Source: Deltaproteobacteria bacterium (GTDB taxonomy: Bacteria; Desulfobacterota; Desulfobacteria; Desulfobacterales; Desulfosarcinaceae). Taken from it: DNA of 64,000 nt. The notes beneath the pieces were generated by a model that saw only the letters and a list, made by a program, of their open reading frames with translations, did not search any database and was not told the origin of the DNA. Below, piece after piece: positions 24,591 to 33,463 of the stretch. The DNA lies in the NCBI GenBank assembly GCA_021824175.1, contig JAKALP010000024.1, positions 18,517 through 82,516 of the forward strand. Reading direction: 5' to 3'. A program made the position numbers and the translations under genes. Numbering within the stretch: position 1 is the stretch's first letter; each line of letters begins with the position of its first letter.

Positions 24591-27239
24591 TCACTGCACC
24601 GTGGCCGCCTGCTGGAAGGTGGGCCGGTTTTGCCAATGCCAGGGCTTGCCGTTGTTGGTGGTATTCACCGGCATCAGTTCAATATGGTCCGCGGTCTTGA
24701 GCCACAAGGCCGGGGTGTCGGTGCCAAAACTCTTCTTCAAATCGGCTTTGGCCTGCACCAGGGCTTTGAGCACCAGCCGGCGGCAGCCGATAAAGGTGCC
24801 GTCGCCGCACTGGAGAAGATCTTCTCGCACATTGGCCGGGTCATTGCCATTGGCTTTGGCCCGGTTGAGCAGCATGCGCATGATGCTGGTGGTGCCGTCC
24901 TGGTAAGCCGAACCCATGCTGTTAGGGAGATTCAATGAGCCCAGATCCAACTGCAACGAATCTTCTAAAACATTTTTCAGGCACACCATGATTTCATCCA
25001 TGATGGCGGGACCGGCGTCGTCGTAACGGCCGTCCCGGTCCAGGTCGATCCGTTTGGCGCCTTTTTGGTCAATCCAGGCGGCCAGCTCGTTGAGCATGTT
25101 GGAAAGATCTCCGTTGGGCAAGATAGCGCCCTGGGTGTAATCCCGCAGCAAGGGCATCATGCTCAGGGCGTAGCCGTCTTGCAGGGCCGCGGTTTCAGCG
25201 ATCTGAACCAGAGCCGGCAGATCAATGGTAGACTTGGTGTTCACCAGCCGTTGCAGCATTTGGACGCGCTGGAAATCGCCGTCGCTCTGGTAGAATTTGG
25301 GCGCGCTTTGATTGTTCCAGCTCAGGATATAACCGCCGGGGGGATTGATCGCATGGGGCCTGCGCTCCAGGGGAATCGCGCCCTGCCAATCCCACTGGCC
25401 GGTGCCCCAGGTGGGCAGATCGGTCTGGGCGCCGGCGGCCCGCACCGGATAGAGCCCGGTGTTGACGTAGGCCACTTCCGTGGCGTTGATATAGGCATAG
25501 TTCAGGGCCAGGACATGATACTGCATGAGATCGACAAATTGGGCCGCGGTTTTTACTTTTCCCTTGGCCAGCGCGTAGTATGGAATGGCGCCCTGGCCGA
25601 TGCGTTCGGCGTTATAAGATTTTCTGGCAATGGCCACCGGCTCGCCGGCTACAGTGTCCCAGGCGATCACCGGGCCATGAACGGTGAATGGCGTCCCGTT
25701 ATCCGGCCTCAGGCGCATGGGTTTGCATTGGCCCTGATACCAGTAGTATTTGGCTTGGAGATCGATGGGGTACTGGCCATCGGGCGAGCAGAGCTTTTCC
25801 ACGAAGATATCGCTGGTTTTGCCGATGGCGGAAGTGGGCGACCACACGCCGTCATGGCCGCTTCCGGCAAAGGCGGCTATGAAGAGACCCGGCAGAGAGA
25901 CACCGGTGATTTGAAAGCGGTTGTCTACGGTTCGGGCGTCGAATTCCATGAAGATATCCGGCCGGAAATAGCTCATCTGGGGGCCGCCAACTAACAAGGG
26001 GTGGCCCGTGGCTGATTTGTCTTTTGTGATCAGCATCCAATTACTGTTGTGGGGTTTATCTACGTTCAGCAAGGCGCGCGTGGCGGGATTACTTTCGATG
26101 GCTTTTAAATCCACCCAGGCAATGGAGTCGTCATCCACCGGGCGCTGGGCATCGGTATCATCCGATCCGTCGGCATAGACGGGATTCGGGAAGGGATCTT
26201 TGGCTGTGACGGTCGTAGGGTCCAGGGGGGCGTTTCGCAGTTTATAGTCCGCGAAGAGCGCTTTGGCTTTGTCTTCGCCAAATACTGCTTGAATTTTGCG
26301 CCAGGTGGCGAGATTGGCCAACTGATCCGCGCCTGGATCTCCGAATACGCCAGTGATGGCCAGGCCGGGGGCGGCCGTGTCAATTACTTCCCATTTGGGC
26401 CAAGGAATGCCCAGGGTATCGAAGACCTTGAAGGCCGGGTAGCGTTCCATGAGGGCCTTGTTGATGCCTTCCCGATAGGCCACCATGGCCGAGGCCATCT
26501 CCTGGCAGTCGGGCCCCAACAGCGCATCGCAAACCCGGGGATCAAAGGTATCCATCAATTCATCCCGGCTGTAATTCAGAGGCTTGAAATCCATCAACTG
26601 TTTCACCAGGGAAGCTATATCCAGCGGCTCATCCGGCGAGATATGCAGCCCGGTTTGCAAGAGCCCGCTCAGGCCCGCATAGCGGAAGAAAAGCATTTCG
26701 ATCATATTGGTGTAGACTGTGGCATATCCCAGGCCGAAGGTGACATCCTCCACGGTGTCGCCGACCACATGGGGCACATGAAACGCGTCCCAATCGATCC
26801 GGGCGCAAAGGGTATTGGGCGGCACATAGGTGATGGGTTTGTCGTAGCCCCGGGCCTGGAATTCCACGATGAGGTCATCCAGAGCATCGCGGGGGTAAAT
26901 GGCTTTGGGCTTTTCCAGATATGTAGAGGCGCTGAAGAGGCCGGGTTGCCCGTTTTTGTAATAACGGTTCACGGTACGATCTGTGTACGGTTCAGCCGCG
27001 CCGACGATATCGTCATAAAGTAACATCTGATCAAAGCACATGTCGCACGTAGGCGCGCCCATCCCGCCGGTGCCCGGCGCCAGGATGGTCCAGCTTTCGA
27101 TGGGCGTATTCACCGGACCGTTGGGCGGCGTCTTGCGGCGCAGCAAATCCAAAAAGTCCGAGCCCATGGCGCTGGAAGCAAAGCACAGCCAAAGCGGAAA
27201 TAGAACCATCAGAACTGTTCGTTTGAATTGGGTTGTCAT
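24591..27239 (-). CDS. penicillin acylase family (Ntn hydrolase) protein
   Basis: An 882-aa exported Ntn hydrolase of the penicillin-acylase/acyl-homoserine-lactone-acylase family, which cleaves amide bonds of acylated substrates. A signal peptide (MTTQFKRTVLMVLFPLWLCF) is followed by the alpha-subunit region. The catalytic Ser that opens the beta-subunit after autocleavage is Ser399 in HNSNWMLITKDKSATGHPLL. The family oxyanion/loop region LVGGPQMSYFRP and the C-terminal SMMPLLRDYTQG are visible. The start at 27239 has an AAGGTG site; upstream in-frame residues to 27272 look non-coding. The substrate (beta-lactam, AHL, acyl-amino acid or other) cannot be assigned. It is divergent from the tandem sigma-54 regulators. 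Confidence 0.85.
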   Translation of the reverse strand: MTTQFKRTVLMVLFPLWLCFASSAMGSDFLDLLRRKTPPNGPVNTPIESWTILAPGTGGMGAPTCDMCFDQMLLYDDIVGAAEPYTDRTVNRYYKNGQPGLFSASTYLEKPKAIYPRDALDDLIVEFQARGYDKPITYVPPNTLCARIDWDAFHVPHVVGDTVEDVTFGLGYATVYTNMIEMLFFRYAGLSGLLQTGLHISPDEPLDIASLVKQLMDFKPLNYSRDELMDTFDPRVCDALLGPDCQEMASAMVAYREGINKALMERYPAFKVFDTLGIPWPKWEVIDTAAPGLAITGVFGDPGADQLANLATWRKIQAVFGEDKAKALFADYKLRNAPLDPTTVTAKDPFPNPVYADGSDDTDAQRPVDDDSIAWVDLKAIESNPATRALLNVDKPHNSNWMLITKDKSATGHPLLVGGPQMSYFRPDIFMEFDARTVDNRFQITGVSLPGLFIAAFAGSGHDGVWSPTSAIGKTSDIFVEKLCSPDGQYPIDLQAKYYWYQGQCKPMRLRPDNGTPFTVHGPVIAWDTVAGEPVAIARKSYNAERIGQGAIPYYALAKGKVKTAAQFVDLMQYHVLALNYAYINATEVAYVNTGLYPVRAAGAQTDLPTWGTGQWDWQGAIPLERRPHAINPPGGYILSWNNQSAPKFYQSDGDFQRVQMLQRLVNTKSTIDLPALVQIAETAALQDGYALSMMPLLRDYTQGAILPNGDLSNMLNELAAWIDQKGAKRIDLDRDGRYDDAGPAIMDEIMVCLKNVLEDSLQLDLGSLNLPNSMGSAYQDGTTSIMRMLLNRAKANGNDPANVREDLLQCGDGTFIGCRRLVLKALVQAKADLKKSFGTDTPALWLKTADHIELMPVNTTNNGKPWHWQNRPTFQQAATVQ

Positions 27240-27614
27240 GGCATTCACCTTCGGCTTTGGGGGACACCTCAATGGAGCATATGGTTTGGAATTGATGGAA
27301 GCCTGGTACAGGGGGGCGGGCCGAAAAGCGCCAATCCGCGCTTAACAGCCATGTTAATTTATGACGCAAGGCCACCGGCCCTGTCAACGAGAATCTGACA
27401 TGCGGTTCTAATGCATCCGCCGGGGCTTTTGGCCGGCGAAATCATATCCGGCTTAGCTTTCAGTGAATTAGGGATTCGTGGGATGAATTTTAGGGGGATT
27501 ACCATTGCCCCGCTATCGGCATTCGTCATACATGTGAAATCCAATGGATAGATTGAGCTGCCATTGGTCCATGGGCTTGGAACTTATCGCGCCATACAAA
27601 CTTGGAAACCTGAA
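27240..27614. other. divergent intergenic region upstream of the acylase and sigma-54 regulators
   Basis: This 375-base gap must hold both divergent promoters. It contains a 6-bp inverted repeat CGCCGG / CCGGCG (27418-27423, 27433-27438) with a 9-base spacer, a possible operator. No GG-N10-GC sigma-54 element and no gene were found on either strand. Confidence 0.4.
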
Positions 27615-29678
27615 ATGAATGACCCCGTCAGCCATGCCGCTGCCACAGGAGGGACGTCAGCCCCAGCCCTCATGGGTTTCTATGTGCTGCAGCGGGGCTG
27701 CTTTGTTCATGTCGATGCCGCTCTGGCCGGGATCTTGGGCTATGAAGCGCCGGCCCAACTGATCGGACGTTCTTTATGGGAGCTGGTGCACCCCGAGGAC
27801 CGGGAAAAGGTCAGCCTTCGGCCGGAAAGAGCGCAAACCAAGGGTCAACCTGTTCGCCTTTTCAAGAAGGACGGCACCATCTTCCTGGGATGCTTTAAAG
27901 GCGGCAACGCCCTCTTCCAAGGCCAATCGGCCAATATGGGTATCCTCATCGATATGAACGTCTTTGCTCTCATGAAGACCGCCCTGACCAAATATCGCAG
28001 CATCATCAACGAGGTCGATGATGCCGTCGCGGAGATGGACCTGAAGGGCAACATCATCTTCTCCAATACGTCGGTATGCCGTAAATGGGAGACCTTGGGT
28101 GACAAAACCAAAACCTTGAACTTCCGGACCTATGTGGATGAGCCAGCGGTGCCGGCCTTCATCGAAGGATATAAGGAAGTATACGACAACGACTGCCCCG
28201 GCAAACACATCGTCTATCAAGTCAAATTGGCGGATGGACAACGCCTGACGGTGGAAGATTCGGTCTCCCCCATGCACGATGAAGCGGGGGCCATCACTGG
28301 GTTTCGCGTGATCAGCCGCAATATCACTGATCGCATCGCTGCTGAGCGGCATTTGGCCCGGCAGCGCAGCCAGCTTCAGGCGATATTCCGCAGCGTCCAC
28401 GACGCCATTATCACGGTGGACCCGGAGCTCAGGGTGGTCGATGCCAATCTTTCGGCCAAAAGCATCTGCGGGATGGAAAAAAAAAGGTGCATGGGCCGGG
28501 TTTTCTCCAGCTGCCTGCCCGCCTGCCAGCACGCATGCCTGCGGCTTTTAAAGCAAACCATTGAAAGCAGGCAATCCGTCAAGGATCGGCGAGTAGTCTG
28601 CGGTCATCCAACACGCGCCTCGCAGAATGTGAGTTTGAGTTGTTCACCCCTGCTGGACCCCAATGGCCGTTTTATTGGGGCGGTCCTCGTCATCCGGGAT
28701 ATTACCCATCTTCAACAAATGGAAGAGGAGCTGCACCAGCGCCACCAGTTTAAAAATATCGTCGGCAAGAACCAACGCATGCAAGAGGTCTTCGGCTTGA
28801 TCCAAAAGCTGGCTGACCTGGATACCACCGTGTTGATTACCGGAGAAAGCGGCACCGGCAAAGAGCTCATTGCCAAAGCCCTGCATTACGGCGGCCGGCG
28901 AGCATCCAGACCCTTTATCTCGGTCAACTGCTCGGCCCTCAACGCTGGCTTGCTCGAAAGCGAACTTTTCGGCCATGTCAAAGGCGCCTTCACCGGCGCC
29001 ACCCGTGCCAAGCAGGGGCGCTTTGAGGCCGCCGACGGGGGCACGCTGCTGCTGGATGAAATCGGTGACATATCGCCTCTGATTCAACTCAAGCTCCTGC
29101 GAGTTCTGGAAGAAAAGAGCTTTGAGCGCGTAGGTGAAGCCATTGCCCGCAAAACCAATGTGCGCATCATCGCCTGCACCAACAAGGATCTCAAGGAGAA
29201 GATCAGAAGAGGTGAGTTCCGGCAGGATCTTTACTACCGTCTCAAGGTGGTGCAGATTCCCTTGCCGCCTCTACGCCAAAGAGTGGAAGATATCCCTCTG
29301 CTGGTGGACCACTTCCGGGCGCGCTTCAACCAGCGGTTCAACAAGCGGATCAAATGCATCAGCCGCGATGTATTGTGCCGTTTGACCAGCTATTCTTGGC
29401 CGGGCAACGTACGCGAGCTCGAACATCTTCTGGAGCGCGCCTTTGTCCTGTGCCGCGGCAGTGAAATCCGCATGGAGCACCTGCCCGTGGAGATAAATAT
29501 CGGCCCAAGCCCCGACGATATAGCGAGCAACAGCTCCACGGACTTGGCAACCCACCAAATTCAGGACCTGATGGCCTTTCTGAGAGCCAACCAGTGGAAC
29601 AAGACGCGGACCGCCGAGGTGCTGGGAATCAGCCGCCAGACCCTCTACCGCAAGATGAAAGCGGCCAGAATGGTATAA
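27615..29678 (+). CDS. PAS-PAS-PAS sigma-54-dependent transcriptional activator (copy 1)
   Basis: A 687-aa cytoplasmic activator of sigma-54 promoters. Three N-terminal PAS domains (about 15-110, 125-250, 260-365) precede an AAA+ domain with Walker A GESGTGKE, the sigma-54-contacting [17 protein letters not shown] (GAFTGA motif) and Walker [21 protein letters not shown], and a Fis-type HTH ([20 protein letters not shown]). PAS3 carries a Cys cluster ([20 protein letters not shown]) of the kind seen in redox- or metal-sensing PAS domains of this regulator class; whether it binds a ligand is unknown. The start at ATG 27615 is chosen over an upstream TTG at 27564. A paralog follows after 4 bases. 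Confidence 0.9.
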   Translation: MNDPVSHAAATGGTSAPALMGFYVLQRGCFVHVDAALAGILGYEAPAQLIGRSLWELVHPEDREKVSLRPERAQTKGQPVRLFKKDGTIFLGCFKGGNALFQGQSANMGILIDMNVFALMKTALTKYRSIINEVDDAVAEMDLKGNIIFSNTSVCRKWETLGDKTKTLNFRTYVDEPAVPAFIEGYKEVYDNDCPGKHIVYQVKLADGQRLTVEDSVSPMHDEAGAITGFRVISRNITDRIAAERHLARQRSQLQAIFRSVHDAIITVDPELRVVDANLSAKSICGMEKKRCMGRVFSSCLPACQHACLRLLKQTIESRQSVKDRRVVCGHPTRASQNVSLSCSPLLDPNGRFIGAVLVIRDITHLQQMEEELHQRHQFKNIVGKNQRMQEVFGLIQKLADLDTTVLITGESGTGKELIAKALHYGGRRASRPFISVNCSALNAGLLESELFGHVKGAFTGATRAKQGRFEAADGGTLLLDEIGDISPLIQLKLLRVLEEKSFERVGEAIARKTNVRIIACTNKDLKEKIRRGEFRQDLYYRLKVVQIPLPPLRQRVEDIPLLVDHFRARFNQRFNKRIKCISRDVLCRLTSYSWPGNVRELEHLLERAFVLCRGSEIRMEHLPVEINIGPSPDDIASNSSTDLATHQIQDLMAFLRANQWNKTRTAEVLGISRQTLYRKMKAARMV

Positions 29679-29682
29679 ACCT

Positions 29683-31806
29683 GTGATGAATACGAACACC
29701 CGCCAATACTTTCCCCAATTTATCGGTGAACCGTACCAGCCCGATTTCAGCTTGTTCACGGAAAATATCCGCACCGGCCGGTATGTGCTTCAACGAGGAC
29801 GCCTTGTTTATGTGGATAGGGAGTTTTGCGCCATTCTGGGCTGGGAGAATCCCCAGGAACTCATCGGCCGTTCGTTATGGCGCCTGGTGCACCCCAAAGA
29901 TCGCGTCCTGGTCCGGCTGAGCCGGAACCGCAACGGTCAAGAGGTGGGGACACCCGAGCCCTTTCGTATGTTTCAAGCCAACGGCTTAACCGTTTGGGTC
30001 GCCATGCAGGGTGGCAATACGACCCTCAACGCCAAGCCCGCCAACTTTGGCTGCCTCATCGATATGACCCCCATCCGTTCGCTGACCCGGTCGCTGAAAC
30101 GCTATCAAGACAGAATCACCCAGGTGGAAGATGCCGTGGCGGAGGTGGATCTCAAGGGCAACATCCTTTCCTATACCGAAGCGGCCCGTAAACTGTGGGG
30201 CGTCTCCTGCGCGGATATCATTGGTAAGAACTATCGCGAGTTTATGGATGAGAATTCCGCCCGGACCGTGCGCCATGCCTACCAGAGGGTATATAAGACC
30301 GGGCAGCCGGGCAATCAGGTGATTTATGAGATCATCCGGCAGTTGGATGGAGAACGCATGACGGTGGAGGACTCGGTGGTACTGATGCGGGATAACAACG
30401 GACAACCGGCTGGATTTCGGACGGTCAGCCGGGATATCACCGCGCAGAAGGCCGTCGAGCGACAGGCCCATGAACAACAGGCGCAGCTGGAAGCTATTTT
30501 TCAAAGCGTCAATGATGCCATCATCACCGTGGACCCGGCCGTTCATATCACCAATGCCAATGCCGCGGCCAAAGCGATTTGCGGCATCGATATTCAAAAC
30601 GCGACCGACCTGCCGCTGGCCGCCCATCAGCAACAATGCAGCGCCGCTTGTGGAGATGTACTGCGCCGAACCTTAGAAGCACGCCGCAGCATCAAGGATT
30701 TCCGCATCGAATGCCGGCACGAGCTGCGGCAGCGCCAAATTGTCGATGTCTCCAGCGCCGCCTTGTTTGACCCGCAAGAGAAATACCTGGGCGCGGTTTT
30801 GGTCATCCGCGATGTGACGAGGCAGCAAGACCTCCAAAGAGCATTAAATCCGCGGCACCATTTTCTACACCTCATCGGTAAAAGCCGGGTCATGCGGGAC
30901 ATCTATCATTTGCTCGAAGACCTGGCTGATCTTCAAACCACGGTCTTGATCACCGGCGAGAGCGGTACGGGCAAAAACATGATCGCCAAAGCGCTCCACC
31001 AGAGCGGGCTGCGTGCCGCCCAACCCTTTGTCACCGTCAACTGTTCGGCCCTGGCGGAAAATTTGCTGGAGAGCGAACTCTTCGGCCACACCAAAGGCGC
31101 TTTTACGGGCGCCGTGCAGGACAAGCAAGGCCGCTTCGAGGCGGCCGGCCAGGGGACCCTTTTGCTGGACGAAATCGGCGATATCTCCCCCCTGATTCAG
31201 CTCAAGCTTTTGCGGGTGATCCAGGAAAAAGAGTTCGAACGCGTGGGGGAGACCACCAGCCGTAAATTAAATGCCCGAGTCATCGCCTGTACTCACCAAA
31301 ATCTCCAGGACAAAGTCAAGCTGGGAGAATTCAGAGAAGATCTTTACTACCGGCTCAAAGTAGTGGAAATCCATATTTCTCCTCTGCGGGAACGGATGGA
31401 AGATATCCCGTTGTTAATCGAACACTTCCGCCAATTTTATAATCAGCGCTTTGGCAAAAATATCGAGGGCCTGTCCACCCAAGCCATGGCCCGGATCATG
31501 AATTATTCCTGGCCGGGCAATGTGCGCGAATTGGAGCATGTGATCGAACGCGCGTTTGTGCTTTGCGACGCGGCTTTTATCACCCCGGCGTATTTGCCGG
31601 CCGAAGTCAAAAACTTCAAGAAAACAAAAAATCCAAGTTCCAGCGACGAAATTGACGGCACTGAAGTGAGCCACCCCCAGACACTGCTGGATGCGCTGAA
31701 TCAGACTTTTTGGAATCGAAGTAAAACCGCCCAACTGCTCGGCATCAGCCGCCAGACCCTCTACCGCAAAATCAAAGAGCACCAAATCGGTCGAAAGCCC
31801 AAGTGA
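29683..31806 (+). CDS. PAS-PAS-PAS sigma-54-dependent transcriptional activator (copy 2)
   Basis: A 707-aa paralog of the preceding regulator with the same order: PAS domains ([60 protein letters not shown]), AAA+ with GESGTGKN Walker [41 protein letters not shown], and C-terminal Fis HTH ([20 protein letters not shown]). The PAS3 Cys cluster is only partly kept (QQQCSAACGDVLRRTLEARR). Tandem gene duplication is evident from the shared architecture and near-identical blocks. The start GTG or ATG at 29683/29686 lies 4 bases after the upstream stop with no ribosome site, suggesting translational re-initiation. The two genes may form a regulatory pair for the downstream esterases. Confidence 0.9.
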   Translation: MMNTNTRQYFPQFIGEPYQPDFSLFTENIRTGRYVLQRGRLVYVDREFCAILGWENPQELIGRSLWRLVHPKDRVLVRLSRNRNGQEVGTPEPFRMFQANGLTVWVAMQGGNTTLNAKPANFGCLIDMTPIRSLTRSLKRYQDRITQVEDAVAEVDLKGNILSYTEAARKLWGVSCADIIGKNYREFMDENSARTVRHAYQRVYKTGQPGNQVIYEIIRQLDGERMTVEDSVVLMRDNNGQPAGFRTVSRDITAQKAVERQAHEQQAQLEAIFQSVNDAIITVDPAVHITNANAAAKAICGIDIQNATDLPLAAHQQQCSAACGDVLRRTLEARRSIKDFRIECRHELRQRQIVDVSSAALFDPQEKYLGAVLVIRDVTRQQDLQRALNPRHHFLHLIGKSRVMRDIYHLLEDLADLQTTVLITGESGTGKNMIAKALHQSGLRAAQPFVTVNCSALAENLLESELFGHTKGAFTGAVQDKQGRFEAAGQGTLLLDEIGDISPLIQLKLLRVIQEKEFERVGETTSRKLNARVIACTHQNLQDKVKLGEFREDLYYRLKVVEIHISPLRERMEDIPLLIEHFRQFYNQRFGKNIEGLSTQAMARIMNYSWPGNVRELEHVIERAFVLCDAAFITPAYLPAEVKNFKKTKNPSSSDEIDGTEVSHPQTLLDALNQTFWNRSKTAQLLGISRQTLYRKIKEHQIGRKPK

Positions 31807-32234
31807 CATTTTGTAACAGCACAATAATGTGTCGATCCAGCGTGCCCCGCTTATCTTGGTCCCCATTCTGGGGCGAGCAACCTGCTTTGATGAATGCTCA
31901 GGTGAAAGCCTACTCCCATTGCGGGGGTCGTCGTTGGACTGGAGAACAAACAATTTCAATCAATTATCGCTTGCCATGGACAGGTCTGAAGCAAGCTTCC
32001 GGATTATTGCGCCCACCTCCTTTTCATGGCATGCAAATTGAATTTGATTCTGCCGCGGCATTTAACAATGCCCCGGTCGTTACCGCAGTGGTTGGATGCG
32101 TTGCCCGATTTTAAACCATTCCCGCGAGGCGAAGCCACCGACCTGAATCACTAAACGCCCCCCCTAAAAGATTAAATTCGCGACGGAGTCGTGTGTATTT
32201 CCGCGCCCAAAAAAGGAAAGAGGAGAGAATAGTC
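31807..32234. other. intergenic region between sigma-54 regulator 2 and the SGNH gene
   Basis: This 428-base gap holds no recognisable gene; a short open frame across it (31803-32114) lacks a ribosome site and family features. It contains TTTTGTAACAGCACAATAATG near the start and a TGGCAT-GCAAA-TTGAA motif at 32027-32042. An AGGAGAGAATAGTC ribosome site ends it at 32234. Confidence 0.4.
32027..32042 (+). promoter_or_regulatory. possible sigma-54-like promoter upstream of the SGNH esterase
   Basis: TGGCAT-N5-TTGAA. It matches the TGGCAY half of the -24/-12 consensus but has TTGAA where TTGCA is expected, so the -12 GC is missing. The same form (TGGCAC-N5-TTGAT) lies upstream of the next esterase. 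Distance to the ATG is about 190 bases. Confidence 0.25.
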
Positions 32235-32999
32235 ATGAAGAAAAGTCTACCCGTATTACTGATGTTAAGCTTAAGCGTCATCCTCATCGTGGCCAATTGT
32301 ACGCCGACCACAACCACCAACAACCAGGTGGTCATGCTGGGCGACTCCATCTTCGCCCTGTCCGGCGAAATCGCCAATGAACTGCGGCGGCTTTCCGGCC
32401 AGACCTACCGCAGCTATTATGTCAGCGGCGCTGAGATGGAGGGCGGCACAGTCACCCCAATCCCCACCCAATACACCCAGGCGCGCAACGCGGACCGCAA
32501 CATCCGGACCATCATCATGGACGGCTGCGGCAATGACATCCAAATCGGCGCCAGCTCCCAATGCACCAGCGGCAGCGTCACTACCGCCTGCAAAAACGCT
32601 TTGCAGCCAGCCCTGACCGCGGCGGACAATCTCTTCAAACAAATGCGCGCCGACGGTGTGAAGAATATCGTCTACATGAACTATTTCTATATCATGAATG
32701 CCAACAGCAAGCCGGCCTTTAACTGGATGCATGATGAAATGGCCAAGGTCGTGCAGAAATACAACGGCCTGATCGTGGACCCCATGCCTTACATGAAGGA
32801 CAGCTACATCGGTCCGGACCGCATCCATCCCACAACGGCAGGGTCCCAGATGCTGGCCAATCTGATCTGGGATGCCATGAAAGCCAATTGCATCGAGCAA
32901 CCCAGCGGCTGCACCCCCAGCTCCAGTTCCAGCAGCACAAGCAGCACCTCCAGCAGCTCCAGCACAACCAGTTCAACTTCCGGTGGAGGTTGCAACTAG
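32235..32999 (+). CDS. SGNH/GDSL-family exported hydrolase with Ser-rich GGGCN tail
   Basis: A 254-aa lipoprotein-type or signal-peptide-bearing hydrolase (MKKSLPVLLMLSLSVILIVA then NC). Block I is MLGDSI with the nucleophile Ser38, block III is GCGND, and block V is DRIHPTTAGSQML with the catalytic Asp and His, so the SGNH triad is intact. It probably hydrolyses esters at the cell surface. The C-terminal 26 residues are a Ser/Thr tract (CTPSSSSSSTSSTSSSSSTT, SSTSGGG) ending in GGGCN at the very terminus. GGAGAGAATAGTC precedes the ATG. A strong terminator follows at 33011. Family confidence is high; substrate is unknown. Confidence 0.85.
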   Translation: MKKSLPVLLMLSLSVILIVANCTPTTTTNNQVVMLGDSIFALSGEIANELRRLSGQTYRSYYVSGAEMEGGTVTPIPTQYTQARNADRNIRTIIMDGCGNDIQIGASSQCTSGSVTTACKNALQPALTAADNLFKQMRADGVKNIVYMNYFYIMNANSKPAFNWMHDEMAKVVQKYNGLIVDPMPYMKDSYIGPDRIHPTTAGSQMLANLIWDAMKANCIEQPSGCTPSSSSSSTSSTSSSSSTTSSTSGGGCN

Positions 33000-33010
33000 A
33001 CCTCTTCCGA

Positions 33011-33054
33011 AGGTCCCGCTGAGTACTTCCCTTCCAGCTTGGCGGGACCTTTTT
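33011..33054 (+). terminator. rho-independent terminator after SGNH gene
   Basis: A 9-bp stem AGGTCCCGC / GCGGGACCT (33011-33019, 33042-33050) followed by TTTT. It lies 11 bases after the SGNH stop, so the carboxylesterase has its own promoter. Confidence 0.85.
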
Positions 33055-33181
33055 GAATGTTACGCTTTGTCGCGCGACATGGTGTAACAAAATCTGCCCG
33101 AACCAACCCCACCGATTGCCACAACACAGCCAACAATCTGAAATGCCATCAATTATTAAAATATTCAGTTTGTACCTAATG

Positions 33182-33197
33182 TGGCACAGAAGTTGAT
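33182..33197 (+). promoter_or_regulatory. possible sigma-54-like promoter upstream of the carboxylesterase
   Basis: TGGCAC-AGAAG-TTGAT. The -24 half is consensus but the -12 half has GA instead of GC. It lies about 265 bases upstream of the carboxylesterase ATG. The pairing with the 32027 site is suggestive, but neither is a perfect match. Confidence 0.28.
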
Positions 33198-33463
33198 TTG
33201 TTCATCCCGAGCGACAACTGCAGGTTGGCCAATCCCCCCTTCCAGGCCTTTGAAGAATTAGCGGCGTATACAACCATCCGCATGATGGGCGGCTTCATTT
33301 TCCAGTGAGTTGGAAAAATGACAAGGTACGCCAGTGCCAATTGTTTAACGTTTGTAACCCGCCGAACAGCAGCGGGTTTGGGACAAAACAATCACCTGGT
33401 TCCCAAAGGACCTGCTCTATTGAAATTTTACCAAACCTAATATTCAAAAAGGAGAAAGTTGGA

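Larger units (their letters stand above)
33000..33463. other. intergenic region with terminator and possible promoter
   Basis: This 464-base gap separates the SGNH gene from the carboxylesterase. It holds the terminator at 33011-33054, a TGTAACAAAA sequence near 33082 that recalls the TTTTGTAACA near 31807, and the TGGCAC-N5-TTGAT motif at 33182. The remainder shows no gene; an open frame extends back to 33305 but is not needed. Confidence 0.4.

Noticed and set aside
25065..25994. 309-aa plus-strand frame opposite the penicillin-acylase gene
   Set aside because: Antisense shadow, no ribosome site.
31803..32114. 103-aa frame between the regulators and the SGNH gene
   Set aside because: No ribosome site, overlaps the stop of the upstream gene, and composition is not protein-like.
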